This document shows positions 5,163-12,555 of a stretch of DNA of 13,628 bases, piece after piece. The notes beneath the pieces are model-generated. The model saw only the letters and a list, made by a program, of their open reading frames with translations. It made no database searches and was not told the origin of the DNA. How positions within the stretch are numbered: position 1 is the first letter of the stretch; each line of letters begins with the position of its first letter. The translations under genes were made by a program, and so were the position numbers. The DNA comes from Clostridia bacterium (GTDB lineage Bacteria > Bacillota > Clostridia > Christensenellales > Aristaeellaceae): the NCBI GenBank assembly GCA_900769875.1, contig CAAGII010000027.1, forward strand, positions 1-13,628. The letters are read 5' to 3'.

Positions 5163-7700
5163 TCATTCGTTCCCGGTCCGCGGCAGCGCGTGCCCGGAGT
5201 AGAGCAGCTGCTGCGTTTCGGGGCTTGCCACGCCGGTGGGCTTGAGGCCGTTTTGCGTCTGGAAGAGCATCACGGCTGTGTAGGCGGCCTCGTCGAAGCG
5301 GTTATCGCCCAGCGCGTCCAGATAGCCGAGGCTCACGAGCGCCGATTTGAGCTCAAGCACCTCCTCGCCGATATCGCCGAGGCGGAGCGTTTTCATCTCC
5401 GTCAGCGGGCGGATGGCGCTGATGGCGGTGCAGGAGTAGAGCAGGCGGAGCGTGGAGCCGTCAGCCGTGCCGTCGGGGCTGTTCAGACCGTTGACGGTCT
5501 GGAACTCGCGCACCGCGTCCTGCGTGAGCTGGTCGTACACGCCGTTGATTTCGCCCTCATAGTAGCACAGCTCGTAGAGCGCGTACTGCACGTTGGCGAC
5601 ATGCGAGCCCTTTTCGCCGGGGTGGATATCCGTGTAGGGGATGGTGCCCCCGTCCGTGCCGAAGAGCACGCGCTGCGTGGCGGGGCCTGCCACGCCGTCG
5701 GGCTTGAGGTAGTTGGCCGCCTGGAAGGCGATGACCGCTGCCTCCGTGCCCGTGCCGAAGCGTCCGTCCACAAGGCCGCTATAGTAGCCCTGCTGCTTGA
5801 GCTGGTGCTGCATCATGCTCACCTGGTCGCTGTGGTCGCCCTGCCGCAGGGGAATGTAGCCGGTGCTTGAGATGTTTGTCATGATGGGATCGGGCGTGGG
5901 CGAGGGCGAGGGGCTGGGCGACGCCTTGGGCGCGCTGGTGGCGTAGATGGCGTGGAGCGTCGCGGAGCCTGCCACGCCGTCGGGGATCAGGCCGTTTTGC
6001 TGCTGGAAGGCCATCACGGCGTTGCGGGTGTTTTCACCGTAGCTGCCATCGGCGGACGAGGCGAGGTAGCCCAGCTCGCGCAGCCTTGTCTGCAGCGCGC
6101 GCACATCCGCGCCCTGCATGCCCAGCTGCAGCGTTTCGCCCACGGAGGCGACAACCCTGGAGGCCTGCCGCGCTCTGGTGGAATACAGCGCGTCCAGCGT
6201 CAGCGGGCCGGCCTTGCCGTCCACCCACAGGCCCATGCGCTGCTGGAAGGCGCGCACAGCCGCGTCGGTCGCGCCGTCAAAGCTTCCGGTCGCCTTGCCG
6301 GAGAGATAGCCCAGCTCGATGAGGCGCGCCTGCAGCGTGCGCACCTCCGCGCCCGACTTGCCCACGGACAGGTAGATGTCCGTTTTGGGGGTCGCGGTGG
6401 GCACGGGCGTGCGCGCGGGCACGCGCGTGGCGGTGCCCCGGGGCGTGGCGGTGGCGGTGCGCCTGGGCGTCGCGGTGGCTGGCCTTGCGGTCACAGGCTT
6501 TTCGGTGGGGATGAGCGTTTGCAGCGGCGGCGGCGCGGTCATGACGGGCGTGGGTGCGGGCGTCGCGGTGCGCGCCGGCGTGACAATCGTCTGGGGCGCG
6601 GTTGTATGGACAGGCTCCGTCGCCGGGATGGCGGTGATGATGGCGGCGTTGCCGTTTTCGTCAATGATCGGCAGAGCGTTGCCGGGCTTGATTGTCGCGG
6701 TCTGCCTCGGCTCGTCGGGCTTCGGGGTTGCGGTGGCCTTTTCGGGCTTCGGGGTCGCGGTGGCCTTTTCGGGCTTGGGGGTTGCTGTGGCCTTGTCAGG
6801 CTTGGGCGTGTTTGTCTGGGCGGGCACGGGCAGCTCGTTGCCGACATGCTGATTGCCCGCATTCGCAGAGACGGCGGTCGTTTGGACCGCCGCCTGCTGC
6901 TTTTCTGTCTGCTGGGGGGCTTCGGATTTGGCGCGCACCGCGTCGCTGCTGTTGAGCACCTTCCATGTCTGTTCGCCGACCTTGCCGTCCACCGTCAGGC
7001 CGTTCATGCGCTGGAAGGCCTTGACCGCCTTCTCGGTGCTGGCGCCGAAATCGCCGTCGATGGTGCCGGTGTAATAACCCAGCTCCTGCAGGCGGCGCTG
7101 CAGCGTGCGCACCTCCGCGCCGGTGGAGCCAAGCTTCAGGCTGGCCTTGGGCGCGGGCGTCGCGGTGGCGGCAAGAGCGCTGGAGCTGTTGATGCGGCTG
7201 AGCGTGTTCACGCCGACTTTACCGTCCACCGTCAGCCCGTTCACGCGCTGGAACGCCTTGACGGCCAGCTCGGTTTCCGCGCCAAAGTCGCCGTCAATTT
7301 TGCCCGAATAATAGCCCAGCTCCTGCAGGCGGCGCTGCAGCGCCATCACATCCGTGCCGGTCGCGCCAAGCTTGAGGCTGCCCGCGGTGGGCACGGGGGT
7401 CGCGGTGCGGCTCGGGGTCTGCGTGGCGGGCAGCTGCCATGCGGTCTGCGTGGCGGAGCCTGTCCACGGCGCGATGGTGGGGGTGGGCGTGGGCGCGTCC
7501 GTCGCCGGGATCGCCGTGATCGGCACGGCGGTGGGAATCTGTGTGGGCTCCACCACGCTGTCCCACGGCACGCCGTTCACGCCGGTCTGATAACCGGTAT
7601 CGGTAATCTCGTCAGGCGGCACATAGCAGGAGGTCAGGGTGAGAGCCATGCACATCACCGCTGCCAGAGCAAGCGCCTTCCGGGCTGTATGCTTCTTCAT
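5163..7700 (-). CDS. Lipoprotein with seven peptidoglycan-binding (PG_binding_1) repeats
   Basis: The 845-residue product has a lipoprotein signal, M-K-K then a hydrophobic stretch and L-T-S-C, with Cys25 the likely lipidated residue. Seven PF01471-like units follow at about 109-171, 188-250, 443-507, 523-586, 615-680, 690-756 and 771-834. Each has the pattern L-x-x-G-x-x-G-x-x-V-x-x-L-Q-x-x-L-x-x-L-G-Y, then F-x-x-x-T-x-x-A-V-x-x-F-Q, then G-x-x-x-x-T. Pro/Thr-rich linkers separate them (26-105, 255-440 and about 590-610). The long one carries a nine-residue K-A-T-A-T-P-K-P-E repeat. Such domains bind peptidoglycan and are usually attached to an amidase, peptidase or transpeptidase, but I see no catalytic domain here. 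Units 1-2 are very alike (recent duplication), while 6-7 are the most diverged. The start at 7700 is chosen because the signal peptide begins there and GAGGG lies 9 nt upstream. The frame's extension to 7880 crosses the promoter. Likely role: a structural or tethering wall protein. Confidence 0.9.
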   Translation of the reverse strand: MKKHTARKALALAAVMCMALTLTSCYVPPDEITDTGYQTGVNGVPWDSVVEPTQIPTAVPITAIPATDAPTPTPTIAPWTGSATQTAWQLPATQTPSRTATPVPTAGSLKLGATGTDVMALQRRLQELGYYSGKIDGDFGAETELAVKAFQRVNGLTVDGKVGVNTLSRINSSSALAATATPAPKASLKLGSTGAEVRTLQRRLQELGYYTGTIDGDFGASTEKAVKAFQRMNGLTVDGKVGEQTWKVLNSSDAVRAKSEAPQQTEKQQAAVQTTAVSANAGNQHVGNELPVPAQTNTPKPDKATATPKPEKATATPKPEKATATPKPDEPRQTATIKPGNALPIIDENGNAAIITAIPATEPVHTTAPQTIVTPARTATPAPTPVMTAPPPLQTLIPTEKPVTARPATATPRRTATATPRGTATRVPARTPVPTATPKTDIYLSVGKSGAEVRTLQARLIELGYLSGKATGSFDGATDAAVRAFQQRMGLWVDGKAGPLTLDALYSTRARQASRVVASVGETLQLGMQGADVRALQTRLRELGYLASSADGSYGENTRNAVMAFQQQNGLIPDGVAGSATLHAIYATSAPKASPSPSPSPTPDPIMTNISSTGYIPLRQGDHSDQVSMMQHQLKQQGYYSGLVDGRFGTGTEAAVIAFQAANYLKPDGVAGPATQRVLFGTDGGTIPYTDIHPGEKGSHVANVQYALYELCYYEGEINGVYDQLTQDAVREFQTVNGLNSPDGTADGSTLRLLYSCTAISAIRPLTEMKTLRLGDIGEEVLELKSALVSLGYLDALGDNRFDEAAYTAVMLFQTQNGLKPTGVASPETQQLLYSGHALPRTGNE
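6718..6810 (-). repeat. 27-bp tandem repeat in the lipoprotein linker
   Basis: Three full copies (6718-6744, 6745-6771, 6772-6798) and a partial fourth encode K-A-T-A-T-P-K-P-E/D. The third copy has diverged. In-frame 27-bp units can vary in number by slippage, changing linker length. Confidence 0.85.
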
Positions 7701-7737
7701 CCTTATCAACCCTCTTTTCAAGAAGCTCTGCATTTCT

Positions 7738-7766
7738 ATTGTACATGGAACGCGCGGTGAAAGCAA
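7738..7766 (-). promoter_or_regulatory. Promoter of the PG-binding lipoprotein gene
   Basis: On the minus strand TTGCTT (7761-7766), a 17-bp spacer and TACAAT (7738-7743) lie about 38 bases before the start codon. Confidence 0.75.
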
Positions 7767-7783
7767 GCAAAATTTTTGTCTTT

Positions 7784-7814
7784 TTGTTACCCTGACGTCA
7801 TTTTTTTGTAACAA
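7784..7814. promoter_or_regulatory. Inverted repeat / possible mrp promoter in the divergent intergenic region
   Basis: TTGTTAC (7784-7790) and GTAACAA (7808-7814) are perfect inverted arms 17 bp apart. The spacer holds the palindrome TGACGTCA (7793-7800). On the plus strand the same bases read as TTGTTA, a 17-bp spacer and TGTAAC (4 of 6 matches each), a possible weak promoter for mrp. The repeat lies 17 bp upstream of the lipoprotein -35 and could be a shared operator. Confidence 0.4.
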
Positions 7815-7891
7815 GTGAGCAAAAACGGGCAAATAAGCCTGCGCGCGCGGCAGGAAATGCGCGCGCGGGGGGCGAATCAATCAGCGATCCG

Positions 7892-7934
7892 TAAGGAGCA
7901 AACGATGCCCGCAGGGGCATTTTGTATGAGGTGA
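7892..7934 (+). CDS. Possible nine-codon leader ORF of mrp
   Basis: An AAGGAG (7892-7897) lies 7 nt before an ATG at 7905, which opens a nine-codon frame (M-P-A-G-A-F-C-M-R) ending with TGA at 7932-7934. That stop is 4 nt before the mrp start. The ATG sits in a 6-bp hairpin (7905-7910 with 7915-7920, loop GCAG) followed by TTTTGT. The leader overlaps the mrp ribosome binding site, so its translation could couple to or control mrp. It could also be chance, because nine codons give little statistical weight. Confidence 0.35.
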
Positions 7935-7938
7935 TACC

Positions 7939-8763
7939 ATGTCTGAATGCAATCATGACTGCGCGTCCTGCCAAAGCCGGTGCGAAAACGCGCAGCCGGA
8001 AAGCCTGCTCGCGCCCGCGAACCCCGGCAGCCGGGTGAAGCATGTCGTGGGCGTGGTCAGCGGCAAGGGTGGCGTGGGCAAGAGCCTGGTCACCGCGCTC
8101 ATGGCCTGCGCCATGCAGCGGCGCGGCTGCAGCGCCGCGATCCTGGACGCGGATGTGACCGGCCCCAGCATCCCGCGCATGTTCGGCGCAAGGCAGCGCG
8201 CCGATACGGACGGCGACAGCCTCCTCCCCGTCGAAAGCCGCGGCGGCGTGAAGCTGATGAGCCTCAACCTGCTGCTGGAGAACGACACCGATCCGGTTGT
8301 CTGGCGCGGCAGCCTGATCGCCTCGGCGGTGCGCCAGTTCTGGACGGACGTGGCGTGGGGCGATGTGGACTTTATGTTTGTGGACATGCCGCCCGGAACG
8401 GGCGACGTGCCGCTGACCGTGTTCCAGAGCCTGCCGCTGGACGGCATCATCATCGTGACCAGCCCGCAGAAGCTGGTGAGCATGATTGTGGAAAAGGCCA
8501 TGAACATGGCGCGCATGATGAACGTGCCGGTGCTGGGCGTGGTGGAAAACATGAGCTACATGGCCTGCCCCGACTGCGGAAAGCGCCTGTATCCCTTCGG
8601 CGAGGGTGATTCGGCGCTCGTGGCCGCGAAGCACGGCCTGCCGCTGCTTGCGCAGCTGCCCATTGACCCGGCGATTGCCGCCGCCTGCGACCGGGGCGAT
8701 GTGGAGAGCGTGCATGCGCCGTGGCTGGACGCGGCGGCGGAGGCCTGCCTGTCCATCGGCTGA
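7939..8763 (+). CDS. mrp: Mrp/NBP35-family iron-sulfur cluster carrier ATPase
   Basis: Mrp (ApbC/NBP35) proteins are cytoplasmic homodimeric P-loop ATPases that bind a [4Fe-4S] cluster and deliver it to apo-proteins. The 274-residue product begins with a Cys cluster, C4, C8, C11 and C15, of the kind found in NBP35-like members. The deviant Walker A G-K-G-G-V-G-K-S follows (42-49), then D-A-D-V-T-G-P-S-I-P (70-79), V-D-M-P-P-G-T-G-D (148-156), T-S-P-Q (174-177), the N-M-S-Y region (204-207) and C-x-x-C at C210/C213, which carries the bridging cluster in dimers. GAGG and the GTGAT after it fit the anti-Shine-Dalgarno sequence, 7 nt before the start. It is a single gene, divergent from the lipoprotein gene. 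No other Fe-S assembly gene is nearby. Confidence 0.93.
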   Translation: MSECNHDCASCQSRCENAQPESLLAPANPGSRVKHVVGVVSGKGGVGKSLVTALMACAMQRRGCSAAILDADVTGPSIPRMFGARQRADTDGDSLLPVESRGGVKLMSLNLLLENDTDPVVWRGSLIASAVRQFWTDVAWGDVDFMFVDMPPGTGDVPLTVFQSLPLDGIIIVTSPQKLVSMIVEKAMNMARMMNVPVLGVVENMSYMACPDCGKRLYPFGEGDSALVAAKHGLPLLAQLPIDPAIAAACDRGDVESVHAPWLDAAAEACLSIG

Positions 8764-8814
8764 AAATACGGAGCCGCCCGCGCTGGGGGGTTAAGGAACA
8801 ATTTATCCTGCAAC

Positions 8815-8852
8815 AAACAAACGAGCATCCGTGTTTGGATGCTCGTTTGTTT
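8815..8852. terminator. Bidirectional terminator between mrp and the S41 gene
   Basis: A perfect 16-bp stem (8815-8830 with 8837-8852) has a 6-nt loop. The plus-strand side ends in TTTGTTT and the minus-strand side in TTTGTTTG. It closes mrp and can also stop transcripts of the opposing S41 gene, whose stop is 84 bases away. The rest of 8764-8935 holds only short GGTGC/GCACC repeats (8873-8900). Confidence 0.9.
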
Positions 8853-8935
8853 ATGTAGTCCTCAAACGCAATGCACCGGAATGGTGCGTATCATTGCACC
8901 CTCCTGTGGTCTGTGGATGCTTGATCAATTGGAAT

Positions 8936-10174
8936 TTATCGAACAGTAGAAATGATTTTATTTTGAACGAAGCCAACAACATTAGTGCTGTCAATCCAAT
9001 AGTCTGGTTCAAAACCAACTGTTTCTACGATGTTTGTATCGAATACTTTTTGCGGACACCATAGCGTAATCTTAGAATTAGGCAAATAGTAAATACACAA
9101 TTCTCCAAATCGTCCGATTCCGAGCGAATTACATCCATAAAACGTAACATCGTGAAGCGTTTTTGCCCAAGCAACTGCAATTTCAGCAGAAGATGCCACC
9201 ATGTCATTGACTATTACATGCAGTTTGCCGTTGAACAAATCAGCTCTTTCGGTCTGCTCGTTACAAATCTGTTCGAAATGTCGAGAAATATCTTGGATGT
9301 TTCCATATTCCTTAGCATGAACAAGCGTTGACCTTAATTCAAGAAATTTCAATGTATCACGAAATCCGCCAGTAAGGCCGAGCAGAAACTGTTTTGGAAG
9401 CTCCGAATTACCACCGAGATTATTTGACAAATCCCATACCACATGCTTGTAATTTCGGCATTTTTTGCCTATCTCGTAAAGTCTATTCATTTGCTCTTCA
9501 GAATCACCAACAAAACTTGAACAAGCGATAATTGCAGTATCTCCGAGATAACATTCTTTAACTAAGCACTTATCCGTAGTTGTGTGGCTTTTAATTTTAT
9601 GAACAGGCAGAATTTCTTCCACATTCCCTATTTTGACAGATATTGCCTCAATCTGTTCTTTGCTACGGACACCTAACAAATAGGCATCCGTGCCATTCTT
9701 TGTGATTGTTGGAAAAACACGCAGAGTGTTATCAAAAGAAACTGGCTTGTCAGTATGCAAATCAAAATAGCAACCATCTATTTCGCTGAGAATCAAGTCG
9801 GTTACATAGGTTTGCGTTTTTTTGTAAAAACCTCTTCTGTAATCTTGCGTTGACAAAGATAAATGCCCATCTGAAATAAAACATAGATGCTTACACATCA
9901 AATCAATCAATTCATTTGGGGTGATTCGCTCCAAAGATTCCAATTCATCTAGCACTGAAATAAAGGCTGTTCTAAATAAGGTTTCATCATAATAGGAATA
10001 ACCACTATATGCATTCTCAAAAACATATTGGACATACAAAACATCAGCTCTTGCATTATCAATCGATAATTCTACAGGTACATCCTTATATATACTTTCA
10101 CCATCGTTAAATCTTCTCCGAAGTTCAGTCATTGGTTCAGTTGCGGAATATTTCAAAAATTCTGAGTTGCTCAT
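8936..10174 (-). CDS. S41 (C-terminal-processing/tricorn-like) peptidase-like protein, AT-rich
   Basis: The 412-residue product resembles S41 serine peptidases. The N-terminal helical part holds F-I-S-D-G-H-L-S-L (99-107), where D-G-H is typical of the family. The core has V-V-W-D-L-S-N-N-L-G-G-N-S (245-257; compare D-x-R-x-N-x-G-G), then V-I-V-N-D-M-V-A-S-S-A-E (320-331) with S328 in the position of the catalytic serine, and Y-G-C-N-S-L-G-I-G-R-F-G (346-357). I do not see a clear Lys partner, and no PDZ domain is evident. No signal peptide or membrane segment is seen, so it should be cytoplasmic. GAGG lies 7 nt before the start. Its base composition is far more AT-rich than every neighbour, which suggests transfer. 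It has its own promoter and is flanked by convergent and divergent unrelated genes. Its substrate is unknown, and it could be an inactive homologue. Confidence 0.75.
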   Translation of the reverse strand: MSNSEFLKYSATEPMTELRRRFNDGESIYKDVPVELSIDNARADVLYVQYVFENAYSGYSYYDETLFRTAFISVLDELESLERITPNELIDLMCKHLCFISDGHLSLSTQDYRRGFYKKTQTYVTDLILSEIDGCYFDLHTDKPVSFDNTLRVFPTITKNGTDAYLLGVRSKEQIEAISVKIGNVEEILPVHKIKSHTTTDKCLVKECYLGDTAIIACSSFVGDSEEQMNRLYEIGKKCRNYKHVVWDLSNNLGGNSELPKQFLLGLTGGFRDTLKFLELRSTLVHAKEYGNIQDISRHFEQICNEQTERADLFNGKLHVIVNDMVASSAEIAVAWAKTLHDVTFYGCNSLGIGRFGELCIYYLPNSKITLWCPQKVFDTNIVETVGFEPDYWIDSTNVVGFVQNKIISTVR

Positions 10175-10208
10175 TATCTACCTCGTCAAATTCAAGTTGA
10201 TTGCTTTC

Positions 10209-10237
10209 ATTGTATCACTCAGAACAAGAAAAAGCAA
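10209..10237 (-). promoter_or_regulatory. Promoter of the S41-like gene
   Basis: On the minus strand TTGCTT (10232-10237), a 17-bp spacer and TACAAT (10209-10214) give a short leader of about 28 nt. Confidence 0.75.
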
Positions 10238-10254
10238 GCCTTGGCGAGCTTGCT
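10229..10254 (-). terminator. Terminator-like hairpin overlapping the S41 promoter -35
   Basis: A 7-bp stem AGCAAGC/GCTTGCT (10233-10239 with 10248-10254) is followed on the minus strand by a T-run (complement of A 10229-10233). No minus-strand gene ends upstream, so it may insulate the S41 gene from antisense reads of the neighbouring regulator, or act as an operator over the -35. Confidence 0.45.
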
Positions 10255-10384
10255 GCTTCGGCATTTCTTTGGTGTAAAGTGAAGGATAACTCCTTCCTTT
10301 CCATCCCCCTCACTGCGGAGCGGCTCTTTTGTGTGCGCGCAACCTGTGCGTGCGCGCTCCATCTCAAAAGCACCTGCCGGGACA

Positions 10385-10413
10385 TTGCCTTGACGGGTCA
10401 GACGCGGTATGAT
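10385..10413 (+). promoter_or_regulatory. Promoter of the XRE/GyrI-like regulator gene
   Basis: TTGCCT (10385-10390), a 17-bp spacer and TATGAT (10408-10413). The first ten spacer bases form the dyad TGAC-GG-GTCA (10391-10400), a possible operator. The rest of the 300-bp gap 10175-10474 shows only the S41 promoter, its hairpin and a GTGCGCGC direct repeat near 10333-10355. Confidence 0.7.
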
Positions 10414-10474
10414 GAAGCTGTGCCCGGCGGCGCGGATTGCGCCCGATGGATGGGCACAGGAAGGGAGGACGACC

Positions 10475-11143
10475 ATGAGCTTTGGCAGAAATCTGCAGTA
10501 CCTGCGCCGCCTGAACCGCACCATGACCCAGGAGAGCCTTGCGGAGCGGCTGAACGTGAGCCGGCAAACGGTGTCGAAATGGGAAACGGACGAGGCTGTG
10601 CCGGAGATGGACAAGGCGATTGCGCTGTGCGGCATTTTCAGCGTGAGCCTTGACAACCTGTTCCGCGACGAGCTGGACGCGTGCGACGGGCAGTACAGCA
10701 ATCTCCGGGTGGAGGAGGTGCCGCCGCTGCGCTGCGTCCGGTACGCGGTGATCAGCCAGGATCCCGAGGGGGACGCGATCGGCCATGTGCGGAGCATCGC
10801 GCGCTCGTGCGGCGTGGAGAAGCCCCGGGTGATCGGCTGGGATTTCCCGTGCGTATCCACCGAGCAGAGCAACGTGCACGGTATGCACGGCTATGAGGCG
10901 GCGTGGGTGCTGCCCGAGGGCATGACGGTGGAGGGGCACCGCGTCCACGAGCAGGGCGCACACCGCTACGCGGCGATTCATGTGGAGGAGCCGTTCAAAG
11001 CGCCGTTCTCCGTCATTCCCCGCGCGTACAGGACGCTGATGGACTATATGCGCGTCAACGGCCTGACGCATTGCGAAAGGGACGTGCTGCCCTGCTTTGA
11101 AACCGACGGAGACAGCATGGATATCTACATCGCCTGCGAGTGA
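10475..11143 (+). CDS. XRE-family regulator with GyrI-like effector-binding domain
   Basis: The 222-residue product starts with a Cro/CI-type helix-turn-helix (about 5-59): L-R-R-L-N-R-T-M-T-Q-E-S-L-A-E-R-L-N-V-S-R-Q-T-V-S-K-W-E, then a P-E-M-D-K segment and a S-L-D-N-L-F ending typical of this class. From about 77 to the end it resembles the GyrI-like/AraC effector-binding fold: Y-E-A-A-W-V-L-P-E-G, then H-R-Y-A-A-I-H-V, a helix with R-T-L-M-D-Y-M-R-V-N-G-L, and a final C-F-E-T-D and M-D-I-Y-I-A-C-E. Known members bind small, often cationic or aromatic compounds and control efflux or stress genes; here the ligand is unknown. GGGAGG lies 6 nt before the Met at 10475, which is preferred over an in-frame Met at 10409 that lies inside the promoter. 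It is a single gene, so autoregulation is likely. Confidence 0.88.
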   Translation: MSFGRNLQYLRRLNRTMTQESLAERLNVSRQTVSKWETDEAVPEMDKAIALCGIFSVSLDNLFRDELDACDGQYSNLRVEEVPPLRCVRYAVISQDPEGDAIGHVRSIARSCGVEKPRVIGWDFPCVSTEQSNVHGMHGYEAAWVLPEGMTVEGHRVHEQGAHRYAAIHVEEPFKAPFSVIPRAYRTLMDYMRVNGLTHCERDVLPCFETDGDSMDIYIACE

Positions 11144-11165
11144 GGCGGTGTATGAAAAAGCGCAC

Positions 11166-11205
11166 AGCAAAGGGCATCCGGGCGCGTACCCGGATGCCCT
11201 TTGCT
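11166..11205. terminator. Bidirectional terminator between the regulator and the desulfidase gene
   Basis: A perfect 17-bp stem (11166-11182 with 11189-11205) has a 6-nt loop. On the minus strand a T-run (complement of A 11155-11159) follows several bases later; the plus-strand side lacks a T-run. Confidence 0.85.
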
Positions 11206-11217
11206 TCGGAGGGACGG

Positions 11218-12483
11218 TCACTGGAGCATCAGCTTGATGATCTCCTTGTCCGTTTCGCGCATGCCTACCTTGCCGATGTGCCCCACGCAGGAGATGGTGT
11301 CCTCCGCCTCGGCCTTGAGGATGCCGGTATCGGCGGAATAGCATTTGCCCTGCATGGCGAGGTAATGCGCCATCATCGCCGCGTCGAGGCTGGAGGCGAT
11401 CTTGGCGGCGCAGGAAGCCTTCGCGCCGTCGCAGATGATGCCGGGAATGTTGGCCAGCGTGTTGTCCACCGTGTCCTTGATCTGCCGGATGGTGCCGCCG
11501 ACCATGTAGGTCACCGCCGCGGCGGACGCGCAGCTGGCGCTGACCGCGCCGCAGAAGGCGGACAGCTTGCCGATGTATTCCTTCTGATGGATGGTGAGCA
11601 GCGCGGAGAACGCCAGCGCGCGGTAGAGCTTCTCCTTGGGGATGTTGTTTTCACGCGCGTACACGATGACCGGCACGGAGGAGGCAATGCCCTGATTGCC
11701 GCTGCCGGAATTGATGATCACGGGCATGTCGCAGCCCTCCATGCGCGCCTCGGAGGCGGCGGCGGCGTAGGCCTTCATGCGCGAAAGCGCGCTGTCGGCG
11801 TAGCAGGAGCGGATGACGCGCCCGATGCCAAGGCCGTAATCGCCCGCCATGCCCTCGTAGGCGATGTCCATGTTGCAGCGGATCTGCTTTTCAATGATGG
11901 GGCGAATCCATTCCAGGGGCACCTCGTCCGCGAAAAGGCGGATGCGATCCACCGTCAGCTCGCTGCGGCCCGTGTGCGCCGCGCCGGAGGCACCATCCTC
12001 CGCGTGGGAAAGCACCTTCCCGTCGCGCGTCACGGCGTAGAGGTTGGTGTGGGCGTAGCGCACCTCGACGGTGGCGGTGTGCGCGTCCGTCGCGGCCTCA
12101 ATGATAAAATGAAGCGGAATTTCCGAATCCAGAAAGCTGACGGTGCAGCCGCCGCGCTCCAGCATTTCGCACGCCGCGCTCCTGCCCGCGTCGTCCACCG
12201 CCTCCAGCACCTCCATGCCGAGCGACGCGTCCCCTGCCAGCGCGCCGAGCGCGACCGCCGCCTCAATGCCGATCAGTCCGCCGGAATTGGGTATCTGCAC
12301 GCAGCGCACATTCTTGACCATGTTGCCCGAGCAGCGCGCGGTGAGGCGCGTGGGCGTTTCTCCCAGCGTTTCTCTTGCCCTTGCGGCGGCGTAGGCCAGC
12401 GCGATAGGCTCGGTACAGCCCATGGCGGGCACAAGCTCCTCCCTGAGAATGGCGAGGAAGCGCTTCATCATCTGTTCATCCAT
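11218..12483 (-). CDS. cyuA: L-cysteine desulfidase / UPF0597 (serine dehydratase alpha-like) protein
   Basis: Family members (CyuA/YhaM, archaeal cysteine desulfidase) use a [4Fe-4S] cluster to split L-cysteine into pyruvate, ammonia and sulfide; related serine dehydratases act on L-serine. The 421-residue product is of normal family length. It has E-L-V-P-A-M-G-C-T-E-P-I-A (16-28), S-G-N-M-V-K-N-V (52-59), I-P-N-S-G (64-68), I-N-S-G-S-G-N-Q-G-I (257-266) and I-P-G-I-I-C-D-G-A-K-A-S-C (346-358). C23, C311 and C351 are the likely cluster ligands; the 40-residue gap between the last two is what I recall for the archaeal enzyme. AAGGAG lies 10 nt before the Met at 12483. The frame is open upstream to 13437, but that would cross the promoter and antisense BMP gene. 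It is divergent from the BMP gene. A serine substrate cannot be excluded. Confidence 0.88.
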   Translation of the reverse strand: MDEQMMKRFLAILREELVPAMGCTEPIALAYAAARARETLGETPTRLTARCSGNMVKNVRCVQIPNSGGLIGIEAAVALGALAGDASLGMEVLEAVDDAGRSAACEMLERGGCTVSFLDSEIPLHFIIEAATDAHTATVEVRYAHTNLYAVTRDGKVLSHAEDGASGAAHTGRSELTVDRIRLFADEVPLEWIRPIIEKQIRCNMDIAYEGMAGDYGLGIGRVIRSCYADSALSRMKAYAAAASEARMEGCDMPVIINSGSGNQGIASSVPVIVYARENNIPKEKLYRALAFSALLTIHQKEYIGKLSAFCGAVSASCASAAAVTYMVGGTIRQIKDTVDNTLANIPGIICDGAKASCAAKIASSLDAAMMAHYLAMQGKCYSADTGILKAEAEDTISCVGHIGKVGMRETDKEIIKLMLQ

Positions 12484-12526
12484 GTCCGGGTCACTCCTTT
12501 GACCGTCTGCTTTGATCCATGACAGC

Positions 12527-12555
12527 ATTATACACGCACCTGACGGGCGTGTCCA
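12527..12555 (-). promoter_or_regulatory. Promoter of the cysteine desulfidase gene
   Basis: On the minus strand TGGACA (12550-12555), a 17-bp spacer and a perfect TATAAT (12527-12532). The leader would be about 37 nt. Confidence 0.75.

Noticed and set aside
7839..7868. Direct repeat TGCGCGCGCGG (7839-7849, 7858-7868) of alternating G/C, and a similar GTGCGCGC repeat near 10333-10355, possibly Z-DNA prone.
   Set aside because: Short alternating GC runs are expected in this base composition and no function can be tied to them.
7905..7923. Hairpin ATGCCC-GCAG-GGGCAT followed by TTTT, read as a terminator.
   Set aside because: The stem is only 6 bp and lies within the mrp leader; it fits better as structure around the leader start codon.
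8924..10201. Imperfect 14-bp inverted repeats (8924-8937 and 10188-10201, 12 of 14 matching) flanking the S41 gene, suggestive of a mobile element.
   Set aside because: Both lie in AT-rich sequence where such matches arise easily, one overlaps the stop codon, and there is no transposase or target duplication.
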